Source: JAFLUQ01 sp964442035
GTDB lineage: Bacteria; Bacillota; Clostridia; UMGS1883
Assembly: GCA_964442035.1 (NCBI GenBank)
Contig: CAYTWZ010000013.1
Span: 1-27,882, forward strand
Reading direction: 5' to 3'
DNA length: 27,882 nt
The stretch's first letter is position 1. Every line of letters begins with the position of its first letter. The notes below the pieces were generated by a model. The model was not told the DNA's origin. It was given only the letters and a program-made list of their open reading frames with translations, and did not search any database. Positions 1 to 5,813 of this stretch are shown here, in pieces. The position numbers were made by a program, and so were the translations under genes.

Positions 1-306
1 ATCAATTACATCCATACTATACACTATCACAACAATACCTCAATCAATGCCATAAGCGATTATGTGGGCATCAACCGCAGCTATCTCTGCCGCTTGTTTA
101 AGGAGAAGCTTGGGGTATCGCCAAAGCAATATATAAAGGAATTCAGAATGAAAACCGCCGCAAGGCTTTTGGGCGAAACTAACCTCAGCATCGGTCAGGT
201 GGCGATGTCGGCAGGGTTTGATGATCAGCTTTATTTTTCGTCGGCATTTCGTTCCTTTTACGGCTGCAGCCCCACCGAATACCGAAAAAACAAAACCAAA
301 AAATAA
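1..306 (+). CDS. AraC-family transcriptional regulator, C-terminal part (5' truncated by window edge)
   Basis: The reading frame is open from the first base to the TAA at 304-306, so the gene begins outside the window. The visible 101 residues are the DNA-binding domain of an AraC/XylS regulator with two helix-turn-helix units. The first is around the segment VGINRSYLCRLFKEKLG; the second contains the family signature LSIGQVAMSAGFDD, followed by YFSSAFRSFYGCSPTEYR. The GTG at base 64 lies inside the first helix-turn-helix and is not a credible start. The missing N-terminal domain would define the ligand, often a sugar in this family, so the effector cannot be stated. No terminator is visible after the stop; the next promoter starts 17 bases downstream. 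Confidence 0.9.
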   Translation: MNYIHTIHYHNNTSINAISDYVGINRSYLCRLFKEKLGVSPKQYIKEFRMKTAARLLGETNLSIGQVAMSAGFDDQLYFSSAFRSFYGCSPTEYRKNKTKK

Positions 307-322
307 AACTGATAATTTGCTG

Positions 323-351
323 TTGACATGCAATGCAAAATATGATATAAT
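323..351 (+). promoter_or_regulatory. Sigma-A-type promoter for the unknown gene-yajC unit
   Basis: TTGACA at 323-328 and TATAAT at 346-351 are separated by exactly 17 bases, a perfect match to the vegetative consensus. Transcription would start near 358, about 30 bases before the GTG at 387. Confidence 0.85.
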
Positions 352-386
352 TTAGCAATGACGGTAATTGAAAAGGAGGGCTTTTT

Positions 387-1043
387 GTGGCGAAAAACAG
401 ATCCGAACAAAAGGGTCTTAGGGTGTTTTTCAGCGGCAGACGGCTGTACGTGATCTTAGCTGTGGCAGCTCTGATCGGGGTAATTGTGGCGGTGCGTAGC
501 TGTACAGACCGTGTGGAGCCTGATCTTGTTATTTCGTACATTGGGGAAAACTACTTCGATAGCGAGGCATTTTACGACAATGTATCGACGCTTGAGGCCG
601 TAATCGACGATATCAACGGTGACGGAAAAAAATACATCGAAATTTCCGTGATCCCGTTTACGTCAAATGTGTCGGCAGCTCAACAGCAGTCCAACCTGGC
701 AAAAAACACTTTGTCCGTAGGGCAAGGACAAAGCCGGGTGTATATTATTGACAAGGCCTACTGTCAGAATATTTACGAAAATCAGGATGTGCTTGCCGAC
801 CTTTCGGATTTTGTAAGGGAGGGCGATGATGTCCTGACAAATGAAAACGGCGTAGTCTGCGCCATAAGCGTTGAGGGCAACAGGCTTTTGGAAAAGCTTG
901 GCCTTAGCGACACAGAGGATGTTTATATCGCTCTTCGGAAAATCACCGAAATGGATTATGTAAACTTCAAGGATCCGGGTCCTGAGGAAATGACCGAGGT
1001 GGCCGAAGCTGTGATTAAGCAAATAATTAATGAAAATAAATAA
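387..1043 (+). CDS. Single-pass membrane-anchored protein of unknown function
   Basis: This is a 218-residue protein I do not recognise. The GTG start is chosen because AAAGGAGGG lies 6 bases upstream. A basic N-terminus (about residues 1-19) is followed by one hydrophobic segment (about 20-36) and then Cys39, giving a signal anchor or, less likely, a lipoprotein-like signal with a poor lipobox. The remaining 180 residues would be outside the cell and are acidic. Residues 75-85 (DINGDGKKYIE) resemble a calcium-binding DxNxDG loop, though the final acidic residue is one position early. The segment after residue 45 vaguely resembles extracellular solute-binding proteins, which I would not push. 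It is co-transcribed with yajC 17 bases downstream, so a link to membrane or secretion biology is only inferred from position. Confidence 0.75.
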   Translation: MAKNRSEQKGLRVFFSGRRLYVILAVAALIGVIVAVRSCTDRVEPDLVISYIGENYFDSEAFYDNVSTLEAVIDDINGDGKKYIEISVIPFTSNVSAAQQQSNLAKNTLSVGQGQSRVYIIDKAYCQNIYENQDVLADLSDFVREGDDVLTNENGVVCAISVEGNRLLEKLGLSDTEDVYIALRKITEMDYVNFKDPGPEEMTEVAEAVIKQIINENK

Positions 1044-1060
1044 AAGGAGATGAAAATCAC

Positions 1061-1330
1061 ATGAGTATGTATTTGTCATACGGCATAATGATCGTAATTC
1101 TTATCGCTATGTTCTACTTCATGAGCCGCAGCAACAAGAAGCGGGAACGGGAGCAGCTACTTATGCTGGATTCCCTTCAGATAGGTGATGAAGTAATAAC
1201 TATCGGCGGCGTTATGGGTAAGATTGCCGGAATCAAAGAGGACAGCGTGGTTATTGAGTCAGGCGCCGACAAAAACAAGATCCGCTTTGAAAAGAGCGCA
1301 GTTAAAACAGTTCTTACAGTACATGAATAA
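1061..1330 (+). CDS. yajC: Preprotein translocase subunit YajC
   Basis: YajC is a small accessory subunit of the Sec translocon (SecDF-YajC). The 89-residue product has one N-terminal transmembrane helix (about residues 4-21), a basic stop-transfer stretch (SNKKREREQ), and the conserved cytoplasmic core LQIGDEVITIGGVMGKI, followed by a short beta-rich tail ending KSAVKTVL. Length and order match the family. AAAGGAG lies 11-13 bases before the ATG. It follows the unknown membrane protein by 17 bases and is followed at once by a terminator, so the two form a bicistronic unit. The usual partners secD, secF and tgt are not in the window. Confidence 0.93.
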   Translation: MSMYLSYGIMIVILIAMFYFMSRSNKKREREQLLMLDSLQIGDEVITIGGVMGKIAGIKEDSVVIESGADKNKIRFEKSAVKTVLTVHE

Positions 1331-1335
1331 AAACG

Positions 1336-1367
1336 GGGCGGATCAAATATCCGCCCATATTTATTTT
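1336..1367 (+). terminator. Rho-independent terminator after yajC
   Basis: GGGCGGAT (1336-1343) pairs perfectly with ATCCGCCC (1349-1356) around a 5-base loop. It is followed by a T-rich tail (ATATTTATTTT). It lies 5 bases after the yajC stop. Confidence 0.85.
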
Positions 1368-1389
1368 GTCAATTTGCGAGGTATATCAT

Positions 1390-2460
1390 ATGGATATTGA
1401 AAAATATATTGCTCTCCGACATTTGCTCCACTCAAATGCGGAGCTAAGCGGCCATGAAACAAAGACTCAGGCAATACTGATGGATTTTATCCGTGAAAAT
1501 TCAGACTGTGAGATCTGCCCCATGGACGGCTGGTTTTATGCGGTCAAAAGGGGAGGGGACAGGAAGCTTGCGTTCCGGGCGGATATGGACGCGCTTCCTA
1601 TCCCGGAAGGCTCAGCCTGCCCCTATGCCTCCAAGAACGCCGGTGTAAGCCACCGATGCGGCCATGACGGGCACAGCGCCGCATTGGCCGCCTTTGCCTG
1701 CGAGGCCAAAAGCGAAAACACCCTTTACTTCATTTTTCAGCCTGCGGAGGAGATCGGAACAGGGGCAAGAGAATGCGCGGGACTGCTCAGGGAGCAGGGC
1801 ATAGAAGAAATTTACGGCTTTCACAATCTCCCCGGCTTTGAAAAAGGAAAGGCGTATTGCCGCAAGGGCGTCTTTGCCTGTGCCAGCATGGGTCTTGAGC
1901 TGAGCTTTAAGGGTAAAAGATCCCATGCAGCTTATCCGGAAAACGGGATAAATCCGACATATGCCATATCAAGGGTGATTCTTGCGCTGGATAACCTAAA
2001 AAATGATCTCAAACATATGACGCTTATCACGGTAGTAGGCGTGACTGTAGGCGGCGAGTCCTACGGCACAAGTGCCGGGGACGGGAAGCTTTGTCTCACC
2101 ATACGGGGTGAGGACGAAGAGGAGCTTGAAGCCCTTAAGGAGCGTATAATCGCTCTTTGCTCCGCCGAAAGCAAAGGAATGGAATTTACATACGAAATTC
2201 GAGATCCGTTTCCTGAAACACGTAGCAATGACAGCTGTGTGGATAAGCTTGCCTCGATACTTGACAATTATGCCCCACTGCCTCAGCCTATGCGCTGGAG
2301 TGAGGACTTTGGATACTATCTTAAGCAAGTAAAGGGCGCATTCTTCGGTATAGGGGACGGGGATTGGCCCGCCTTGCACACTGAAGGCTACGACTTCCCG
2401 GATGACATCCTTTTAACAGCTGTGGAGACATTTCAAAAAATTGCAAACGCACAAAGGTGA
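1390..2460 (+). CDS. M20-family metallopeptidase / amidohydrolase (hippurate or IAA-amino acid hydrolase type)
   Basis: This 356-residue cytoplasmic enzyme should hydrolyse an N-acyl amino acid or similar amide using a two-metal centre. Seen: RADMDALPI at residues 63-71, CGHDGH at 90-95, QPAEE at 117-121 and FHNLPG at 144-149, the ordered metal-ligand and catalytic motifs of the M20D amidohydrolase group. The lid domain, with SHAAYPENGINP, follows. The ATG at 1390 is preferred over an in-frame TTG at 1366 because GCGAGG lies 8 bases upstream and the family begins close to this point; the TTG overlaps the yajC terminator tail. The exact substrate cannot be told. No promoter is evident between the terminator and this gene. 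The MATE exporter follows 6 bases after the stop, suggesting co-expression. Confidence 0.88.
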   Translation: MDIEKYIALRHLLHSNAELSGHETKTQAILMDFIRENSDCEICPMDGWFYAVKRGGDRKLAFRADMDALPIPEGSACPYASKNAGVSHRCGHDGHSAALAAFACEAKSENTLYFIFQPAEEIGTGARECAGLLREQGIEEIYGFHNLPGFEKGKAYCRKGVFACASMGLELSFKGKRSHAAYPENGINPTYAISRVILALDNLKNDLKHMTLITVVGVTVGGESYGTSAGDGKLCLTIRGEDEEELEALKERIIALCSAESKGMEFTYEIRDPFPETRSNDSCVDKLASILDNYAPLPQPMRWSEDFGYYLKQVKGAFFGIGDGDWPALHTEGYDFPDDILLTAVETFQKIANAQR

Positions 2461-2466
2461 TTACAA

Positions 2467-3834
2467 ATGACAACAAGTAAGACAAAACAAGATCCACTTG
2501 CCGAAAAGCCCATTCCGGGTCTCATAGTGTCGCTTGCTATACCTACAATGATCACAATGATGGTGACCTCAATCTACAATATGGCCGACGCATATTTTGT
2601 GTCTAAGCTTGGTACAAGCGCATCCGGAGCCATCGGAGTAGTGCTGTCGCTCATGTCGATAATTCAGGCTGTGGGCTTCACCATAGGCATGGGCAGTGGC
2701 GCCACGGTTTCTCGGTTGCTGGGCAGAGGAGATCGTGAGCAGGCAAATACAATTGTTTCCAGCGGATTTTTCTTTGCGCTGGTAATGGGCGTACTGCTGA
2801 TGATACCCATACTGATCTTTATTCGGCCAATGATGTTTCTACTTGGTTCAACCGAGACTATACTCCCGTATGCGCTGGACTACGCAAAATATATCGTTTA
2901 CGCCGCCCCACTGATGATAGCCACGTTCTTTATGAACAATATTCTCCGCTTTGAGGGAAAAGCGCGGCTGGCACTGATAGGTATGGTGTCAGGGGGAGCG
3001 CTAAACATAGTGCTGGACCCCATATTTATCTTTGGCTTTGGCATGAAAACCGCCGGAGCCGGACTTGCCACCGGCCTAAGCCAGTTCGTCAGCTTTTCAA
3101 TACTTTTGAGCATTTTTCTGCTCAGAAAGTCTGAGCTTGTGATCTCGCCCCGGCTTATTTCAAAAAAAGTAAAGACCTACATTACTATTTTAAAAAACGG
3201 CGCTCCATCCTTCATGCGTCAAGGCCTTGGCAGCATAGCCACAGCCAGTCTCAACAATGCCGCCAGGCCCTACGGTGACCCGGCCATTGCGGCTATGAGC
3301 GTGGTGGGGAAGATATTTATGATGATTTACTCAAGCATGATCGGCTTTGGCCAGGGCTTCCAGCCGGTATGCGGCTACAACTACGGTGCGGGGAATAAGG
3401 ACAGAGTGCGTCGAGCCTGTATGTTTTTCTTTAAGGTAGCTACGGTAATAATGTCCGCCCTTGCGGTAGTTGGCTTTGTGTTTGCTCCGTATATTATCCG
3501 GGCCTTTATTGACGACAATCCCGAAACCGTGCGCCTTGGAGTCGAAGCCCTCAGGTATCAGTGCCTTGTGACGCCGCTGCTGCCCTTAGGCACGGTGTGT
3601 AACATGACCTTCCAGTCCACGGGTCAGGCGGCATCGGCAACATTCCTTTCTATGTGCCGTCAAGGGGTCTACTTTTTGCCGCTTATATTTATTCTGCCAC
3701 CTCTGCTGGGAACTTTGGGCGTACAGATCGCGCAGCCACTTGCCGATCTGTGCACATTCCTGACCTGTATTCCTTTCGCGGCTTTGTTTATGAAAAAGCT
3801 TAAAAGCGAGGATCGCACAATCGTTGAAAAATAG
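2467..3834 (+). CDS. MATE-family multidrug/cation antiporter
   Basis: The 455-residue integral membrane protein has the N-terminal MATE signature: PIPGLIVSLAIPTMITMMVTSIYN, then MADAYFVSKLGTSASGAIGV, then GMGSGATVSRLLGRGD. The second half repeats the pattern with GFGQGFQPVCGYNYGAGNKDRVRRA, as expected from the two six-helix bundles. MATE proteins export drugs or metabolites using Na+ or H+ gradients. The AAAGGTGA ribosome site overlaps the stop of the upstream amidohydrolase, so the two genes are translationally close; whether the enzyme's product is exported is only a guess. The downstream stretch holds no classical terminator but begins a dispersed structured repeat 40 bases later. Confidence 0.93.
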   Translation: MTTSKTKQDPLAEKPIPGLIVSLAIPTMITMMVTSIYNMADAYFVSKLGTSASGAIGVVLSLMSIIQAVGFTIGMGSGATVSRLLGRGDREQANTIVSSGFFFALVMGVLLMIPILIFIRPMMFLLGSTETILPYALDYAKYIVYAAPLMIATFFMNNILRFEGKARLALIGMVSGGALNIVLDPIFIFGFGMKTAGAGLATGLSQFVSFSILLSIFLLRKSELVISPRLISKKVKTYITILKNGAPSFMRQGLGSIATASLNNAARPYGDPAIAAMSVVGKIFMMIYSSMIGFGQGFQPVCGYNYGAGNKDRVRRACMFFFKVATVIMSALAVVGFVFAPYIIRAFIDDNPETVRLGVEALRYQCLVTPLLPLGTVCNMTFQSTGQAASATFLSMCRQGVYFLPLIFILPPLLGTLGVQIAQPLADLCTFLTCIPFAALFMKKLKSEDRTIVEK

Positions 3835-3874
3835 CAAAAAAACGTTCCTTGCGGCTTACAGTTAAGTAATGGTG

Positions 3875-4055
3875 TTCAATAAGGGCTGAAAGCCCGTCAT
3901 GGGGCGTTTTCGGTGTGAGATTGATCTCATACCGAAAAACGAAATGGTCGCCCGCCCCCGGCGGATGGTGCCCTCTGCCGGGGGCAGCCTCTGCGAAGCA
4001 GAAGCACCGACCGAGTCGGTAGACGAGACTCGGGGGACATCTTTCGTTTAGTTAT
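3875..4055 (+). repeat. Dispersed structured intergenic repeat, copy 1 (full length, 181 bp)
   Basis: This matches copy 2 (7219-7396) along its whole length. Hairpins seen in order: GGGCT-GAA-AGCCC (3883-3895); a 13-14 bp hairpin from TTTTCGGT (3907-3914) to ACCGAAAA (3931-3938); a 9 bp GC stem GCCCCCGGC (3954-3962) with GCCGGGGGC (3977-3985); TCTGC-GAA-GCAGA (3990-4002); ACCGAC-CGA-GTCGGT (4006-4020). AAACGAAA (3937-3944) is perfectly complementary to TTTCGTTT (4042-4049) and would close the GC-rich part into one domain. I see no open reading frame worth calling in it. It lies between the MATE gene and the DUF4234 promoter. Name and function are unknown to me. Confidence 0.85.
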
Positions 4056-4108
4056 GTTAACGTCATAAACAATCCTACAAAAGCATAACAAAACACTCTA
4101 CCTTTTTA

Positions 4109-4137
4109 TTGACAAATTTCAAAAGCTATGTTATACT
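4109..4137 (+). promoter_or_regulatory. Sigma-A-type promoter for the DUF4234-DUF2752 pair
   Basis: TTGACA at 4109-4114 and TATACT at 4132-4137 are separated by 17 bases. It is 25 bases before the start codon and lies just outside repeat copy 1. Confidence 0.8.
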
Positions 4138-4162
4138 TTATTGTAAGATATAAAGAAAGGGT

Positions 4163-4660
4163 ATGAAAAAAATGTTTTGTAAAAATTGCGGTGCTAATAA
4201 TGAAGAAGGCGGACGTTTTTGCAGAAGCTGCGGCGCTCCTCTTGAACAGCCGTCTTCCAATTCTGCCAATGAGCCGATCATAACTCATGTATATAACCAA
4301 GGCTCAAACTATGGCATTTTTCAACGCAGCATTCCTTTGGCAATCGTACTTTCCATCATTACGTGCGGGATATATTCCATTTATTGGATGTATTGCCTTG
4401 CAGAGGACACAAACCGCGTCTCCGCTAATCCAAACGCGACTTCGGGCGGCATGGTGATACTTTTCAGCATAATCACCTGTGGTATTTACGGGCTGTATTG
4501 GATTTTTAAGTGCGGTGAGGTAATTGATAATTACAACCGTGAAAAAGGTGTAAGTACATCCAACAATGTTCTTTACCTTATACTTAATATTTTCGGCTTT
4601 TGGATCATCACGTATGCACTGCTCCAGAGTGAGCTTAACAAAATTGCCAGAGGGCAATGA
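4163..4660 (+). CDS. Zinc-ribbon protein with C-terminal DUF4234 membrane domain
   Basis: The 165-residue protein begins with a classic double-knuckle zinc ribbon, CKNCGANNEEGGRFCRSCG (residues about 6-24). A polar linker follows to about residue 50. The membrane part contains two copies of a TCGIY-x-x-YW motif (FSIITCGIYGLYWIF and the similar SIITCGIYSIYWMY), typical of DUF4234, and a last helix near residues 135-155. Function is unknown for the family; a zinc ribbon fused to a small membrane domain is common in Clostridia. GAAAGGG ends one base before the ATG at 4163 and 7 bases before a second in-frame ATG at 4169, so the second could be the true start. A small DUF2752 membrane protein follows 56 bases later. 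Confidence 0.85.
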   Translation: MKKMFCKNCGANNEEGGRFCRSCGAPLEQPSSNSANEPIITHVYNQGSNYGIFQRSIPLAIVLSIITCGIYSIYWMYCLAEDTNRVSANPNATSGGMVILFSIITCGIYGLYWIFKCGEVIDNYNREKGVSTSNNVLYLILNIFGFWIITYALLQSELNKIARGQ

Positions 4661-4716
4661 TTACACAGTTGCAATTTTGTTCACTACGGGCCATTACCTT
4701 TGGAGGATGATAGTGA

Positions 4717-5082
4717 TTGTCTGAGCGTAAAAAAATAATTAAAGAGACAGCTGTCGTCGCTTTGGCACTTGGGGCATATTATATATTAGTAAGGCTCACC
4801 GGGATATCCGTCCCATGCTTGTTCCATATGCTGACAGGGCTTGATTGTCCGGGCTGCGGCATTTCCCGGCTGTTGCTTCACGCTTCGAAATTGGAATTTG
4901 CTCAAGCCTTTGGTTGTAATCCCGTTTTGTTTTTCATGCTTCCTTTTTTTGGAGCGCTTTTAGTGATAAAAATTATATTTATGCCGCAATGGCTGAGTAA
5001 AAGCAGCCCCATATTCAATACGATAATTATAATGTGCTGCGTTATCCTTGTTGTATACGGTGTTGTTCGCAATCTTCTTTAG
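4717..5082 (+). CDS. DUF2752 family small membrane protein
   Basis: The 121-residue protein has the DUF2752 hallmark LTGLDCPGCGISRLLLH (about residues 39-55), a CPGCG motif beside a membrane helix, plus helices at about 9-26, 68-87 and 100-117. The start is a TTG at 4717. GGAGGAT lies 8 bases upstream and the codon before the TTG is an in-frame stop, so no longer start exists. The family function is not established; it is often a neighbour of TM2 or zinc-ribbon membrane proteins, as here. It probably shares the promoter at 4109. No terminator is obvious in the AT-rich stretch after the stop. Confidence 0.8.
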   Translation: MSERKKIIKETAVVALALGAYYILVRLTGISVPCLFHMLTGLDCPGCGISRLLLHASKLEFAQAFGCNPVLFFMLPFFGALLVIKIIFMPQWLSKSSPIFNTIIIMCCVILVVYGVVRNLL

Positions 5083-5171
5083 CTGAGAATAATTTAAATT
5101 TTAGTTGTTTATTTTAGCAATAATCGACAAAAAAAGTTTCTAAAAAGGTATATTTTCTTAAATATATGTGG

Positions 5172-5200
5172 TTGACTATTTTATAAAAAAGTAGTAGAAT
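5172..5200 (+). promoter_or_regulatory. Sigma-A-type promoter for ptsH
   Basis: TTGACT at 5172-5177 and TAGAAT at 5195-5200 are 17 bases apart, with AT-rich sequence around them. It lies about 55 bases before the HPr start codon. Confidence 0.7.
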
Positions 5201-5254
5201 AATAATATATAATTTTGGGGCATATGTCTATAAATCAATAAAGGAGCAATTAAA

Positions 5255-5518
5255 ATGGTTTCTAAAGAAATTGTCGTACAAAATCAGGTTGGATTGCATG
5301 CGCGTCCTGCTACGTTTTTCATTCAGAAGGCTACCGAATTTAAATCATCCATCTGGGTATCAAAGGATGACCGTAAGATTAACGCCAAGAGCCTTTTGGG
5401 GGTGCTCTCTCTTGGAGTAACAAGGGGAACTGCTATTACCGTTACAGCCGAGGGTCCTGACGAGCAAGAGGCTATCGACGCGCTTGAGGAATTAGTGTCT
5501 TCCAATTTTGCTGACTGA
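5255..5518 (+). CDS. ptsH: HPr phosphocarrier protein of the PTS
   Basis: HPr passes phosphate from enzyme I to sugar-specific EII proteins; in Firmicutes its serine form also drives carbon catabolite repression through CcpA. The 87-residue product has His15 within GLHARPA and Ser46 within NAKSLLGVLSLG, at exactly the family positions, so both phosphorylation sites are present. His15 argues against Crh, which lacks it. AAAGGAGCAA precedes the ATG. It has its own promoter and no PTS enzyme I beside it, the common solitary arrangement in Clostridia. Its likely terminator lies 115 bases away (5633-5663), separated from the gene by a small inverted-repeat element. Confidence 0.93.
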   Translation: MVSKEIVVQNQVGLHARPATFFIQKATEFKSSIWVSKDDRKINAKSLLGVLSLGVTRGTAITVTAEGPDEQEAIDALEELVSSNFAD

Positions 5519-5549
5519 TTTAAACATTTTTTTAAAAGCATAACAACTA

Positions 5550-5632
5550 AGGGACTTCTGCGCAATTCGTGCATGCGGCTTAAGACCCGCGTCCGCGTTT
5601 TAGAATCAATCGGATTTAATCAGAGCTTCCCT
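5550..5632 (-). mobile_element. Small element A with terminal inverted repeats (MITE or IS remnant, 83 bp)
   Basis: The ends are imperfect inverted repeats: AGGGACTTCTGCGCAATTC on the left and, read on the minus strand, AGGGAAGCTCTGATTAAATC on the right. The minus-strand reading matches the left end of element B at 8678 (AGGGAAGC, CTGATTAA, then TTCTAAAA), and its other end (GCACGAATT...CAG) resembles B's right end. This shared pair of ends marks a transposable family. No coding sequence is left. It sits between ptsH and the hairpin terminator that probably belongs to ptsH. No clear target-site duplication is visible. Confidence 0.6.
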
Positions 5633-5663
5633 AAAAGGGCTGTTCGTAACGAATAGTCCTTTT
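5633..5663 (+). terminator. Hairpin terminator, probably of ptsH
   Basis: The arm 5633-5646 (AAAAGGGCTGTTCG) pairs with 5650-5663 (CGAATAGTCCTTTT) over 14 positions including two G-T wobbles, with a 3-base loop. The descending arm itself ends in TTTT, followed by AATA. It directly abuts element A. Confidence 0.65.
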
Positions 5664-5690
5664 AATACTGAATTTCAGATTTATTTGCGA

Positions 5691-5790
5691 AAGGAGCGAA
5701 CTCCATGGGCTCAGGCTGTAGCGGCGTCTGTTGCCAACAAAATAAGGCGATCCATGGGTCCGCCCGTTAGCAACAGCCGCCTCCGTTGAT
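5691..5790 (+). promoter_or_regulatory. Structured 5' leader upstream of mgtE (unclassified)
   Basis: The stretch is GC-rich and folds: CTGTTGC (5728-5734) pairs with GCAACAG (5770-5776), extended by GCGG (5721-5724) with CCGC (5777-5780) across a 3-base bulge. Inside is a hairpin closed by GGCG (5746-5749) and CGCC (5761-5764). A small hairpin GGAG-CGAA-CTCC precedes it (5693-5704). The self-complementary CCATGG occurs twice, at 5703-5708 and 5752-5757. Magnesium transporter genes often carry an M-box riboswitch, but I do not see the M-box conserved core here. It could be another metal-responsive leader or a structured leftover; I cannot tell which. Confidence 0.4.
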
Positions 5791-5813
5791 TACATATCAG
5801 AGGAGGTATTTTT

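Noticed and set aside
4079..5546. The 13-base match AAAAGCATAACAA at 4079-4091 and 5534-5546
   Set aside because: A match of this length in AT-rich sequence is expected by chance several times in a window of this size; flanks do not extend it.
5550..5663. Possible riboswitch: a closed multi-helix domain followed by a terminator-like hairpin
   Set aside because: AGGGA/TCCCT closing plus a hairpin resembles an aptamer with an expression platform, but the ends match element B elsewhere in the window, so inverted-repeat element plus ptsH terminator explains it better.
5691..5790. M-box or fluoride riboswitch upstream of mgtE
   Set aside because: The conserved core sequences of these classes, as I remember them, are not present; only general folding and a GGCGAT...CGCC hairpin are seen.
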